Counted from the first letter of the stretch, positions 21,192 to 33,936 are shown. The stretch is DNA of 64,000 bases from Aquilaria yunnanensis (GCA_039654915.1 CM077594.1:45709001-45773000), one strand, 5' to 3'. The notes: generated by a model from the sequence alone, not told the origin. Made by a program: numbers and translations.

Positions 21192-22024
21192 AGCACATGA
21201 TAGCCGAAGAACTCAGAATGGGGGGACCAAAGGAGCAAGCCACCAGCCTCGGTACCAGAATGAGTTTGGATGAAGGCCCCGAAAACAAAGGGGTAAAAGG
21301 CCAATGACGTTCACTCCCCTGAACGCCACAAGGGCTAGCATCCTCACGGGCTTAGAAAGGCAAGGGACTACAATTCCAAGGCCGAAGGCCATGACTTCGG
21401 AAAACAAGAAGAACATGAAAAAGTTCTGCCAATTCCACCGAGATCATGGTGATGACACCGAAGACCGCTTGCAGCTGAGGAAGTACATCGAGTCTTTGAT
21501 AAAGCAAGGCCAACTTCGTCGGTACTTACATATGCCTTATCCGAAAGGGAGAAAGGAAGAACAAAGAATGGGGGATGAGGAGGACTATGATTCTGACAGA
21601 CGTCAAGACCGAAGTCCTCAAAAGAATCTGCCACCACTAGCAGGGGTCATCCAAACCATCACTACAGGGATACCCTCAATTGAGAGGAAAAGAAACATAA
21701 GAGAAATCTCCGTAATGGAGTATGGGAACTCGCCAAACAGGCTTGCTCGCAAAGACGGGTCCACTGTGAAGTTCTCCCACGATGACCCACTCCTTGTCAT
21801 GGCAAGGATAGGGAGTTGAGACGTTAAAAAAGTACTTCTAGACGACGGCTCGAACACCGACGTCATCTTCTCCAACCTACTGCCTAACTTAGGCATTTCA
21901 AAAGGTGACCTCAACACAGTCAACTCCCTCACCTTTGGGGTTGGCCCATCCAAGCTCCCAGTCCTCGGATACATCAATCTGCCCCTAATGTTGAAGAGGA
22001 CCTCACCTCAGAGTCAGGAGGAAC
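21192..22024 (+). pseudogene. Tat-like gag C-terminal part and protease start, element 3
   Basis: gag resumes with MIAEELRMGGPK and has an open frame at 21304-21819: FCQFHRDHGDDTED (the last Cys of the knuckle is replaced, since R follows D), DYDSDRRQDRSP and HDDPLLVMARIGS, then TGA. Beyond the stop the protease active-site region is the clearest of the three copies: VLLDDGSNTDVIFSNLLP (about 21832), then LGYINLPLMLK. The conserved LGWIDLPL has become LGYINLPL. It is cut by a 4.1-kb insertion at 22025 and resumes at 26094. Confidence 0.85.
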
Positions 22025-25000
22025 TGTGACGGCTCTCGTAGTTAATGATGGTCTTAACCAAGTAAGTATTTATTTTTAGTTTATTTAAGTGTTTCTAATA
22101 AATTAAGTACCTCAAGTTAGCACCTTGTTAAGCAAGAAAGGCAAGCTTAACTAAGAAAGTGAGTTCCTAAGTGTGGTTTGGCACCTTAAAGTCAAAAAGG
22201 GATAAAATGGTAATTTTGACCCAAGTTAGAAGCATGACTATAATTGTGAGGAAATTAGGGTCATGTAAGAAATTTGGCTTAGTTAAGTCAAGACCATTAG
22301 TTATCCTAGCTATTAGAACCGTCTTTGAAGGATATGGTAAAATGTTGCACTAAGAGTTTATTTGAGCCATTTAGGTCTTAAGTGGCCTAAGTGTCCAAGA
22401 GGTCAAGTGTAGGAGGCTTTTGGGAATCCTTTAGAACAAAGGAAAGATGGTTTTGGGTTGAGAGTTTGGTGATCAAATTAAAACAAATAAGAATTTATGG
22501 GTCAAGGGAGCAAAAGTGGAAGAAGTATGCCTTAGTGGGGGAGTTAGTATATTTTTGGGTAAGTTGTTTTCCCTTGCCATTTGTTTCTTTCCCCAAATTT
22601 CGTAGCTTCCTCTCCCCACCAAAATTTGTGCTCCAAAGCTTCCCATTTCTGCAATTTTCCATCAAATTTGAAGGCCCCAAGGTGTTTACAAGAAGCCTTA
22701 AGCTTCATTTTGGTGTTCTTGCTTCAACTAGCTCTTTATTGCTTGTTTGGACTTGAAACCTTAGGTAAGCTTCTTGGGTTTTCATGTGCTGGTTCTACGT
22801 TGCTTTCATAGCTAGAAATGGTCTTGTTTTGAAGTTATTGGTGCCATATCACGTTGGTTTTAGGTTTGGAACTCAAGAAAGCTTGGTTGAGCTAAGGAGG
22901 GCTGTGCTTCGATTCTTGCTTTATGGCTAAGTTTGAGGTAAGGGTTAAAGTTAATTAAGCTCAAATAATGCATAGAAATGTAGTGTTTTGTGTGGGAATG
23001 AAGTAGAAACAAGATCCATGTGATTTGAGCTTGGGATGAGAAAGTTTGAGCAGTTTTCATGCAAGATCGCATGCTGTCGCGCAATGCGGGAAAAGCGTTG
23101 GCGACGCATTGCCAATAGCGACACCATTTTGGCGACGCGTCACTGATGGCGACGTGAGTTGGTGATGTGTCTCTGAGAGATGGCAAAGTTGTCCGAATAT
23201 CAATGCCTTTGGTGACGCGTCGCTAACGGCGCCGTCAAGGCATTTTGCCCCCAAGCTCCGGGCATCCTAAGAGTGTCTCAAACTCTCGGTTTTCATCCCT
23301 AGGCTAACTTAAGATGTTCCGTAGCCTCGGTTGGGTCTAGACTCATTCCTAAGTTGGGAATTATAAATTATTTAGGTGGTAGCTAAGTGGTGTGGTTAAG
23401 GAAGAGTAAATAATGGTGGCTAAGGAAGTTAAAGTGCTTAAGTTCCTCAGTGAGCACAATGGGGATTAAGTTGGTTTTCAGACTATTTGTTGGCCGAGTG
23501 GAATGTCATAGACCTTTGGTCAATAAAGAGGAAACCTAAGTTGATCCCAACTGAACCATTTGGTTTGGTAAGTGAGCCACTATGGAGCTCTAACCTAAAC
23601 TCTAAGGGTTTGTCTAGTTAAACCACATTGGATGGCTACCCTGTACAACAAATTAAGGGTAAAGGCGGTAAGTTTGATAGGAGGTGACGACCTACTCTAG
23701 AACCTGATGGGTTTCGGGAGCCAAACAGTGCAGCAGAATTTAACCGAAACCTTCCAGGATCAAAGCGAAACGGGGTAAACCGGGTGTTCAAAAATTTTCA
23801 AACATAATTTTAGGTTGAGATCTCTCACTCAACTGTAGAGTTGAATCACAAAACCTGAACAGTTGACGTGTTCAATTTCTATATGGTATCCACACGAGCC
23901 TCTTGGAATCACCACACTTCCACCACGTCCCGGTAGATGCGTTTCTCTTGTGCTCGCAGTACTAGCTTGCGTCCTCCAAGGAATTGCAAGAGAAGAATGC
24001 AGCTGTCCTTTCCGGAGGCTAGGGCAAGGAGACCTGCGAATTTCTCACTAGAAGTTGTATTTATAGTGAGACTCAACTTCCAGGCCTAATGGGTTTCAAA
24101 GCCCAAATCCAATTAGGATTTAATTTCGGGCTTAATAATGGCTCAACTCTTGGGCCCATTATTTATACGAAATTAAAGTGAAACCATAACCCAAATAATT
24201 AGCCCATGCACTCTAATGATCCAAATAGCTCTATGTGGGCGACCCAATAGGCTCTTATCATGTTGGCAATGATCATAAATCACATTTATGATCATAAGCA
24301 ATGAGTGGTGTCTAGCAACACATCATTGCTACCCAAGTGACAAGATTGTTGATGATTCGACTCAACCTTTATGATCATCACCGATATATGCCATTGTCCC
24401 TTTGTCCAAGATATCAAGACTAAGCAGGGGACATGGAATGTGTCACTCTCGTATAGCCCAATCTTTGGTTTCTTGATTACCGAGTAGACCAACTTAAACT
24501 GATGACATTGATATCATATATCAACTCATCTGAGCATGGCCATGCATTTTTCTAAGTCTTACTCTATCAAGGGGACCGAAGATATCACTCCCGTTACATA
24601 GGAGGGACAAATCCCATCTTGATCATACAAATCCCTCCGCATTATATGTGACATACCCAATGACCTCCTTCAAGTTCACTCAATTATGAGCAACAAAGGA
24701 AAGTATCAAAGTATGTGACTCACATGTAGGGAACCTTGATGATCTTAGGTCAAAGGACTACATATACCATGATCACTATGAGAATCACTTATGACACTCA
24801 TATAACGATCCATGTAGTGTTCTCATGGTGGGTCGGTCCAGTACACAAGTTCTCCAACTTGTACCCATATGTAGACTACATATCTCATATTAGTCTCTAC
24901 ATATGCTAGTCGTTATGTATTATCATAACCCGCTCCACAATAATACTAGACCAGGGATGTTTAAGAATATCATTATTCTAGGGTTACAATTATGTTTGTT

Positions 25001-26093
25001 AATTTACGCAGAAACAAAACAGCAAACATAATTGCTGGATTAATGCCTTAATAAAATATCATGACACAATGCGCAAAAAATACAATCATCTCATGATTGG
25101 CTTTTGGGCACAACACTAACAGAACCCGTATGTGGGACTTATGGGAGGTAAAGTACCTGAGATACGAGGGCCAGTGTCTCAAGTACCTTCGTCATTTGAG
25201 CTCACGGTAGGCTTATGGCACCTCATGTGCAGGAAGTCCCAAGTGTTCTGTGAATTTCATATCATACGTTCATGCATTGCATATTTTACATGTTGTTATT
25301 ACTTGAGTTTGTTTGTTGGTTGACCACTTGTCTATTTGCTTGTTTGTCGTGGTTGCATGTTGGCATGCTGCTACCTTCTTGCAGGTACCCCAAGGGACCC
25401 TTACTACGTACATTCATGTACTCACTCCCTTAAGTTTATTGTGCAGGTTCTAACCCCGGGCCTAGTAACTAAATGATAGTTGTGGCCTAAGCGTTCTCTT
25501 TTGCTGGTATTTTTCCTTGAGAATCCTTGTGATTCTAAGTTTACTTGTGGACTAAGCTATGTACTAACTAAGTTCTATGCCTTTACAGTGTAGAGGCTAA
25601 GTGCTGCACAAGGACTAAGGAAAGGCTTGCACTTGGAGCTTGGATAGCTCAAAGGTGGGGCTCAAGTATATGATCTTAGTTAGGTTTTTTTCTCATGTAT
25701 ATTGTACCTTTTGTACTAAGGTGTTGCCTCTATTAGGATACATTGTGATGTAAAAGCATCTAGTTACTTTTGGGTTCATGCTAGTGGTGTTAAGGATGCA
25801 CAGACTATTTCTGAAGTTGAAATAACTAGAATTTCACTGTCTTGGCACATTTTGAGTATGTTTTAAATGAAATGCTTGAGTAATGTTTTACAAATAGTTT
25901 ACTTATTTGTTTGCATTGCTAGGACAGAAGCATGCATATCTTTTACTGGGTAGGCTAATAAACTAGTTGCATATAAATTGTTTTAATTTATATTGACGAG
26001 TAATAGTTAGCCAACAGTAACTAAGTGGGATTCATAGTCCCTAAGGGCCTACAAGCATGAGATAATGGGCCACTGGGGCCCCGTTCCGCGATA
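22025..26093 (+). mobile_element. Large solo LTR in element 3 protease (contains solo LTR B)
   Basis: The foreign DNA begins TGTGACGGCTC and ends CGCGATA, with an exact GGAAC duplication (22020-22024 and 26094-26098). Without the nested 1.4-kb solo LTR it is about 2.65 kb. The end reads TA rather than CA. It shares the TGCAGGT and ACTCACTCCC features of the chromovirus-type LTRs in the window, so it is probably a solo LTR of a related family. A GC-rich patch with GGCGACGC motifs lies at 23065-23240. No gene is seen. Confidence 0.75.
23705..25121 (-). mobile_element. Solo LTR B (1.4-kb family)
   Basis: TGATGGGTTTCGG to CACTAACA, 1417 bp, with the exact target duplication GAACC (23700-23704 and 25122-25126). 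It is the same family and orientation as copy A. It sits inside the 4.1-kb LTR at 22025-26093. Confidence 0.93.
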
Positions 26094-26696
26094 GGAACAG
26101 TTCGCCTCCGTTATGACCAGGTTCATCATCATTGATGTTCCCTCATCATACAACTCCATCCTCGGAAGGCAAACTCAAGGCAATCTCCACATCTGCCCGG
26201 ATGTAAAGTACTTAATAGTCACCTTCGCAACTAAAGAAAGAGGTGCATAAATCTTCATTCACCAATCTGAGGTCAGGAGGGTCTTCAGCAAGGCTAGACA
26301 AAGCCTAACGATGGTCTAAGTACAGACTTCGACTACTGAAGGAGCAGTCATGACAGGTGAAGAGACAGCAAATGAGGGAGTATAGGAGTTGGAAAAAGTA
26401 GAAACAGAAGATGTAGAGCTAGTTGCTAGCCGGAACACCCGAGTAGGGAAAAAATTGGCCAAGGGTGACAAAGATAGGCTTGTATCTTTTTTGTTAATGA
26501 ACAAAGATCTATTCATCTACTCTCCAAAAAACATGCCTGGGGTCGACCTCGGCATAATCCACCATAGTATCAAAGTACGCGGCGACACAGGGCCGGTTCG
26601 GCAGAAAAAATGAAACCTGTCGGCTCATAAGAACTCCTTCATTAAAACAGAAGTTAAGCGCCTGATGGAGGCAGGGGTAATAAGAGAAGTTAAATA
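26094..26696 (+). pseudogene. Tat-like protease end and RT start, element 3
   Basis: It continues the protease (FIIIDVPSSYNSILGRQTQG at about 26125, HICPDVKYLIVTF) and then the RT N-terminus: ELVASRNTRVGKKLAKGDKDR, LLMNKDLFIYSPKNMPGVD and EAGVIREVK. Stops are at about 26248, 26320, 26383 and 26611. It is interrupted at EVK by a 2.9-kb LTR; the frame continues at 29618 with YPEWLS. Confidence 0.85.
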
Positions 26697-29617
26697 TGTA
26701 ATGCCCGGATAATCCAAAGTGATTAGGTCCCGGGTTAAATGGATTTGGAGCATAAGAATTTTTCCTTAATTAGGAATTTAGCTCAATTAAATTGAGAAGA
26801 CAATATGGCATGTGCATAATTGAGTGTTGAACATCTTAAAAATAAGCTTGGCTTAGGCCAAGAGAAATAGTAATGAAAATGGTGGTTTTTAAAGATGAGG
26901 GACTAAATTGAACAAAGGGATTTTTAGTGGTTGGGCTCAATTGCCCAAATTTAGAAAGTTGGAGGACTAAAGGGGGAATTATGCCATTTTAATGGCTTTG
27001 GATGCCTTAGCCAGCCATGCCCCTCCAATTCCCAATATTTTATGTCACCTTCCTCCAAATCCTATTATTTTAATCCACCTCCCACCCTTAATCATTACCT
27101 TGGATTCTTTCTTCACCTACTTTTGACTTTTTCTACCAAACTTACACAAAAGTCTTCCAATTAGTCTTCCATCCATTAAATCTTGTCTCCCACTCATTTC
27201 AAACACATTATTAATTTCCTATTATTTTAATCCACCTCCCACCCTTAATCATTACCTTGGATTCTTTCTTCACCTACTTTTGACTTTTTCTACCAAACTT
27301 ACCCAAAAGTCTTCCAATTAGTCTTCATCTCTTTTAATCTTGTCTCCCACCTTCCAAGCACATTATACACTCATTTTCCTTCCCATATGGCTGGCCATTA
27401 CCTTCCCACACATTAAAACATAATCACTCCACTCATTTAGAGCCATTTGCTCTCAAACTCTCTCATTCTCTCTCCATTTTCTTCCATACCAAGTCTCATC
27501 ATTCCAAACACATTTCCAACTCTTTTCTCATCCAAATATTCGTCCATAGCTAGAAATAATCATTCCTCAAATTAAAACCAAGTATTCTTGGTTGAATTCA
27601 AGCTCTAAGACCATAAAGAGCAAGAATCAGATGAAGAATTCAAAGAAAACCAAGGAGGAAAATTTGGCCATTTCCATTTCTTGGAGGTTTTAAGCTCTAC
27701 TCAAGGAACTCTTTGTGTGATTGAGTTTCTAAGTTCATTAGAAGCAAGAAATCAAGAAGAAGCTTGAAGAACATCAAGCACAATAAATTGGCGTTACCTC
27801 TTCTGTGAGGTTCTGTAAGTGTACACCAAGTGTTCTTGGTATTTTGTGTTATTTGGGTTAATCACCAAGATTTCTTGGTATCTTATGGTTACTAATAAAA
27901 TTCGGCCCATCTTGGTTCTTATGCTAGAAAACAATTTCTAGAGTCAACAAGCAAGGAAAACGAAGGAAAATAAGCTTATAAAGCTTTCGGTGTTGTGGGT
28001 AAGGATTCCTATACTCACTTTATTGCATGGCCTAGTTCCATGGATTTTTTTTGTGTGAGTATTCGGGCCCCTAGGTGATGGTCAAAGAACCATGTGATCC
28101 TAGGAGTGCTAAGAGGGCTTAAGTTATGTTATTGCTTCGGCAATTCTGTTTTGCTCATGAGCTAAGTTAAGTAAGCAAGCATTATGGGCTAGGAGTTAAG
28201 GCGGCCACCTTAATTCCTATGCTAAGTGAGCTCTCCGAAAACATTAAGTATATGAAATTAATGAACTAAAACTTGAGGGATGCTTGCTGCCCTTCTGTGA
28301 ACAAAGTGTTAAGTGGCGTGTGTTTGTGTGCTTCTTTGATTTGTTGTGCATGCTAACCCCCGATTATGATATTATTGCTATATGCATGTATCTTTTTGTT
28401 TTCTTTGTCTTTATGTTTCCTTTACAGGAATAAGGATTATTTTGCCATTACATTCTTGGCATATGTTAGGCCTTGGAGGCCATAAGTTAGGCATTGGATG
28501 CCACGGAATCCTTATTGAGTTTTATAACTCACCCGCCCTACTCTACTTTTGTAGGTAAAGGTTTGCTTGAAAGATCAAGCTAAGAGTCTTGAGTACTCTT
28601 TCTGTATTCTAAGGTTGGATTTGTGTATGGTATTGCTCAAAATATTCTAAGTATTCTAAGTATATAAGCTGCTTGTAAACAAGCTAAAAAAATGTGGACT
28701 TTCTGTGCAGGACTTGAAGTCTTAGAATTGTGGGAACAAGGTCTATTAAGGTGGAAATTTGTGTTCCATGGCTTTGTGAATTTATGGGTTGCTTTTAAGC
28801 ATGTTTTTGTTGGTCTAACTTTAGTGACCAAATTATGGACTTAGCTAAAATTTGGCCAAAACTTGGCTTTGGGCTTGTATTATGGACTTGGACATTTTCG
28901 GGTATTTTTATTGCTTGGTGGACTTACCAAGGCCCATGCATGAATTTATGGGTTATGTTTTCATGAAATTTGAAGCATGTTGAAATTGGGCTTAAATAAG
29001 AACTTAAAAATTTTGATTTTATTCTTGGTTAATTTTGGGCCATATGCATGTTAAGTACTAAAAGGCCCATAAGCCCATGTCTATGTTAAAAGCATGCAAT
29101 GTTTGGCTATGTATGCTCATTTAGTAAAGAACATGCAAGTAAACTTAGAAAAAGCATGAAATTGGATGCTTGTGTAAAGTTTGGCTAATAAGAAATTTAA
29201 ATGCACGTATGTGAATTAATACATGCCTAAGCATTAGTTGCATTTAAAGGCATTAAGTGATTATGTGCACTAGTGAACTCCAAAACGCATAAGCATGCAA
29301 AGCATATGCATGAAAATAAGTTTTTAAACTTAAGTTGGTGTTTTAGTTGCCATGCATAATCTTGGCTAAGCTCGGTAAAGACCATGAAAATGAACACATT
29401 AAATCCACATAGGCACTAGCTTGTTTCTGAGAGCACATCAACTTAACCTTAATTAAAGAACTTAACGAGCTAGTACCGATAAGTATCCTGGGGTTCGTGC
29501 CCATAAGTCTTAGTGAGTTTTAAAAGCCCCTTCTGTGTAATGAAAACTTCCGCTGCATGTTTAAAAAAAAAAAAAAAATCAGGCCCAAATGGGCCAGGGG
29601 CAGTTTAGGGCACGACA
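26697..29617 (+). mobile_element. 2.9-kb solo LTR in element 3 RT
   Basis: TGTAATGCCCGG to GGGCACGACA, 2921 bp, with the exact duplication AAATA (26692-26696 and 29618-29622). It is cleanly excised at EVK/YPEW of RT. It belongs to the same broad family as 38331-42614 and 60877-64000: TCCCGGGTTAA near the start, TTATAACTCACCC in the last third, GGCCCAAATGGGCCAGGGGC at the end. It holds a 157-bp tandem duplication (27061 and 27218) and an A-run near 29562. No gene is seen. Confidence 0.9.
27061..27374 (+). repeat. 157-bp tandem duplication in the 2.9-kb LTR
   Basis: CCTATTATTTTAATCCACC begins at 27061 and again at 27218. The two units agree at most positions for about 110 bp and then diverge (TCTTCCATCCATTAAATC versus TCTTCATCTCTTTTAATC). 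Confidence 0.8.
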
Positions 29618-30330
29618 AAATACCCTGAATGGCTCAGCAACATGGTCATCGCCACAAAAGAAGGGAGTGAAAAGCTCCGAATATGCATCAATTTTTGAAA
29701 CCTGAATGATGCCTGTCCAAAGGACTGCTACCCTTTGCCAGCCATAGCCCAATTGGTGGATTCAACTGCCGAATACGGTCTTCTCAGTTTTCTCGATGCC
29801 TTCAGCGGGTATGATCAAATTTTGATGAACCTTGGAGATGAAGAAAAAACCGCCTTCATCACCGAAGTTGGTACCTACTGCTATGTCAGGATGCCCTTCG
29901 GGCATAAGAACGCAGGGGCTACCTATCAAAGGTTGATGAATAAAGTGTTCGACTCCCAGATCGAGAGGAACATGGAAGCGTATGTCGACGATATGATAGT
30001 TAAGAGCAGAATGCCTAGTAATCATATCTTGGACTTAGGCAAAACCTTCCAATGACTTCGGGAGTTCGACATTCGAGTTAATCCTAAGAAGTGTGTGTTT
30101 GGAGTAAATGCAGGAAACTTTCTCGGGTTCATGGTGTTAGAAAGGGGAATAGACGCCAGCCCCGAAAAGGTCAAAGCCTTGTTAGGATTTTGAACACCTA
30201 CAACAACTAAAGATATACAAAGGCTTACCAGAAGAATCACTTCCCTTAGTAGATTCATTTCTAGGTACGGCGACCGATGTCGACCATTCTTCAAGGTGCT
30301 TACCAAAGCAGCCAAAAGATAAGGCAACTC
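29618..30330 (+). pseudogene. Tat-like reverse transcriptase core, element 3
   Basis: It continues with YPEWLSNMVIATKEGS, a RICINF then stop at the conserved DFRNLND site, and LNDACPKDCYPLP. An open frame (29735-30055) follows with SFLDAFSGYDQI, FITEVGTYCYVRMPFGHKNA, YQRLMNKVF and the catalytic YVDDMIVKSRM (about 29980). TGA at 30053 and TGA at about 30191 interrupt the thumb (LLGF-stop-TP). Element 1 has the stop at the same LL-F-stop-TP codon. All palm motifs are present. Confidence 0.92.
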
Positions 30331-31300
30331 CAGAACCGAGGAGCACCCTTGGAACCCAGAATGTCAGAAAGCTTGGGATAAGCTTAAAAGCTACCTAACC
30401 CGTCTACCAACACTTCGGCAACCTCGGGAAGGAGAACCTCTCATCCTCTACCCTGCCGTCACTGAAAAAGCTGAGTTCAGTCCTAGCGAAAGAAGAGGGT
30501 GGGAGGCAGTGGCCAGTATATTATGTATGAAAGTCCCTACATGGTGCCGAAGTTAGGTACCCATTGCTCCAGAAAGCCATTTATGCCTTAGTACTCATAG
30601 GTAGGAGGCTACTGCCCTACTTTCAAGGACACCCCATCATTGTCCGAAGTAACCTACCTCTTCGTGACATAATGAAGAAGGTAGAGCATTCGGGAAGGCT
30701 GTCAAAATAGTGTATCGAGCTCGGAGAATATGACATCACTTACGAGCCAAGAAGGGCAATAAAAGCGCAAGCATTGGCAGATTTCATCGCCGAAATTCCA
30801 GAAATTGAGGATGCTGGAGCTACCTCGGAAGATCTGACAAGGATTGAACCAAAGTGGAAACTCTTTGTCGATGGAGCATCAGGCGCCAATCACCAAGGCG
30901 CTGGAGTGGCTCTTCGGGGGACTGAAGATATGGCCATCAAATTCGGTTTTGGTGTCACCAATAACATCGCCGAATATAAGGCCCTCATAGTAGGACTAAA
31001 ATTGGCCAGAAAAGTTGGTGTAAAAAACCTTAAAGCCCACAGCGACTCACAGCTAGTAGTCCGGCAAATGAAAGGAGATTATGCTGCAAAGGATCCAACC
31101 TTGGCAAAATATCATGACCTCATCAAGAAACTCATTAAAGAGTTTGACTCGGTACATATAGAAAATGTGCCTCGAGGAGATAATGTTGAAGCTGACACCT
31201 TGGCCATGTCCAAAAAACACACCGAGGTGCTGAGTCAACCCAGCACAGAGATAATGAGCGTAGCAACCTCGGGAGAAGGATAGCAAGATTCCATCAAGAA
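30331..31300 (+). pseudogene. Tat-like dual RNase H, element 3
   Basis: The gypsy RNase H part is degraded (30440-30770: QWPVYY, EVRYPLLQKAIYALVL, SGRLSK, then TAG, CIELGEYDITYEP). The archaeal-like RNase H (30774-31280) is in one open frame: LFVDGASGANHQGAGVALRG, TNNIAEYKALIVGLKLARK, KNLKAHSDSQLVVRQMKGDY. The AEYEAL glutamate pair has changed to AEYKAL in this copy, but the catalytic E of AEY remains. The tail VHIENVPRGDNVEADTLA is kept here, while element 2 has lost it. The frame ends at TAG about 31282. Confidence 0.88.
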
Positions 31301-31414
31301 ATACCTTGCAACTTCGGCACCCCCCGAAGACCCTGCCGAGGCCACAAAAGTGTGAAAATGCTCCGGGAGATACTTCCTCATCGGGGAGGAACTATACAGA
31401 CAAGGGTATGCAAG
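31301..31414 (+). pseudogene. Tat-like integrase N-terminus, element 3
   Basis: It encodes PPEDPAEATKV, TGA, KCSGRYFLIGEELYRQGYA, the start of integrase before the zinc finger. It is split at GYA by solo LTR C and continues at 32830 with LQRCISEGDV. Confidence 0.8.
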
Positions 31415-32829
31415 TGTTAGTATTGTGCCCAAAAGCCAATCATGAGATGATTGTATTTTTACACATTGAGTCATGATATTTTATTGAGGCATTAATCCAG
31501 CAATTATGTTTGTTGTTTTGTTTCTGCGTAACGTAATAAACATAATTGTAACCCTAGAATAATGATATTCTTAAATGTCCCTAGTCTAGTATTATTGTGG
31601 AGCGGGTTGCAATAATACATAATGACTAGCATATGTGCAGACTAATATGAGATATGTAGTCTACATATGGGTACAAGTTGGAGAACTTGTGTACTGGACC
31701 GACCCACCATGAGAACACTTCATGGATCGTTATATGAGTGTCATAAGTGATTCTCATAGTGATCATGGTATATGTAGTCCTTCGACCTAAGATCATCAAG
31801 GTTCCCTACATGTGAGTCACATACTTTGATACTTTCCTTTGTTGCTCGTAACTGAGTGAACTTGAAGGAGGTCATTGGGTATGTCACATATCATGCGGAG
31901 GGATTTGTATGATCAAGATGGGATTTGTCCCTCCTATGTAACGGGAGTGATATCTTTAGGCCCCTTGATTGAGTGAGACTTAGAAAATGCATGGCCATGC
32001 TCCGATGAGTTGATATATGATATCAATGTCATCAGTTTAAGTTGGTCTACTCGGTAATCAAGAAACCAAAGATTGGGCTATACGAGAGTGACACATTCCA
32101 TGTCTTGTGCTTAGTCTTGATATCTTGGACAAAGGGACAATGGCATCTATCGGTGATGATCATAAAGGTTTAGTCGATTCACCGACAATCTTGTCACTTG
32201 GGTAGCAATGATGTGTTGCTAGACACCGCTCATTGCTTATGATCATAAATGTGATTTATGATCATTGCCAACATGGCAAGAGCCTATTGGGTCGCACACG
32301 TAGAGCTATTTGGATCATTAGAGTGCATGGGCTAATTATTTGGGTTATGGTTTCACTTTAATTTCGTATTAATAATGGGCCAAGGAGTTGAGCCATTATT
32401 AAGCCCGAAATTAAATCCTAATTGGATTAGGGCTTTGAAACCCATTAGGCCTGGAAGTTGAGTCTCACTATAAATACAACTTTTAAGTGAGAAATTCGCA
32501 GGTCTCCTTGCCCTAGCCTCGCAAAAGGACAGCCGCACTCTTCTCTTGCAATTCCTTGGAGGATGCAAGCTAGCACTGCGAGCGCAAGAGAAACGCATCT
32601 GCCGGGACGTGGTGGAAGCGTGGTGATCCCGAGAGGCTCGTGTGGATACCATAGAGAGCCTGAACACGTCAACTGTTCAGGTTTTGTGATTCGACTCTAC
32701 AGTTGAGTGAGAGATCTCAACCGAAAATTAGGTATGAAATTTTCGAACACCCGATTTACCCCGTTTCACTTGGATCCTGGAGGGTTTCGGTTAAATTCTG
32801 CTACGCTGTTTGGCTCCTGAAACCCAACA
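31415..32829 (+). mobile_element. Solo LTR C (1.4-kb family)
   Basis: TGTTAGTATTGTGCCC to GAAACCCAACA, 1415 bp, with the exact duplication GCAAG (31410-31414 and 32830-32834). It lies in the opposite orientation to copies A, B and D, with its TATAAATA at 32469-32476 on the plus strand, about 350 bp before its end. This fixes the sense direction of the family (TGTTAG...CCAACA). Confidence 0.94.
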
Positions 32830-33936
32830 GCAAGTACCTTGCAGAGGTGCATAAGTGAAGGGGATGTCAGAACAATGCTCGAAGAAGTTCATGAGGGGGC
32901 TTGTGGTTCCCACATAGGAACAAATGCCCTCGCCAGAGTACTACATCGCCAAGGTTACTTTTGGCCTACCCTAAGAAAGGATGCAAGGCAACTTGTTAAA
33001 AAATGTGACAATTGCCAAAGACACACCAACATCTAGAGGTTACCCTCGGAGAAGATAACTTTGGAAAATTACCCTTGGCCCTTCGCCGTCTGGGTTATTG
33101 ACCTCATCGGTCCTCTCCCAAGCACCACCGATGGGGTGAAGTTCTACATAGTTGCAGTAGACTACTTCACTAAGTGGATCGAAGCAGAGCCTTTAGCATC
33201 GATCTCGGTAAAGGACACCCAGAAGTTCATTTAGAAGAACATCATATGCCAATTTGGCATACTAAGAGCAATAGTGGCCAACAATGGTACCCGGTTTACT
33301 GACAAAGGGTTCCGAGAATTCGTGACCAACCTCGGCGTAAAACTACACTTCGCCCCAGTAGCCCATCCTTAAAGTAATGGGCAAGTCAAGGTGTCCAATA
33401 GGACAATAAAAGATGGACTGAAGAAAAGGCTAAAAGAGGCAAAGGGGAAATGGCCAAGGGAACTCCCAAGTGTACTATGGAGCTACCGCATAACTCCCCG
33501 AAGGGCCACAGGAGAAACTCCTTTCTCGCTCGTGTTCGGTACAGAAGACATTATTCCCATTGAGGTCATATAGCCTTCAGTAAGAATATAGGTGTTCGAC
33601 GAAGAAGGAAACAACCTTGGCTTGAGGGAAAAATTATACCTCGTCGAAGAACACTGAGAAATGGCCGAGCTCAGGAGAAAGGCTTTTCAACAAAGAGTAG
33701 CTGATGCTACTAACTTGCATATGAAGAAAAAAGGAATCAAGAAGGGGAACCTCGTCCTCCAAAGGGCCGAATTCGTACTATGAAGGCCATCAGATGGGGT
33801 ACTTCGGGTGAGCTGGGGCAGACCTTATCTGGTCCTCGATGAGATCCGCCCAGGGGTCTATAAATTAGGCGACACCGAATGAGTAAAGTTGAGAAACACT
33901 TGGCATTCAGATTCTTTGAAAAAATTCTACACTTAG
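32830..33936 (+). pseudogene. Tat-like integrase, element 3 (catalytic residues lost)
   Basis: The zinc finger is intact (HEGACGSH at about 32891, CDNC at about 33004). The core has VIDLIGPLP with the first Asp, but the second motif reads VANNGTRF (about 33275) where element 1 has VADNGSQF, and the Glu motif reads NGQVKVSNR (about 33378) where element 1 has NGQVEVSNK. So two of the three catalytic acids are replaced. Stops lie at 33033, 33231 (I-stop-KN), 33370 and 33571, among others. It ends at TAG 33934-33936 after NTWHSDSLKKFYT. It is clearly inactive. Confidence 0.9.

Noticed and set aside
22860..23186. Minus-strand 108-codon ORF in the 4.1-kb LTR
   Set aside because: It coincides with the GGCGACGC repeat patch, has no homology signal and lies in LTR DNA.
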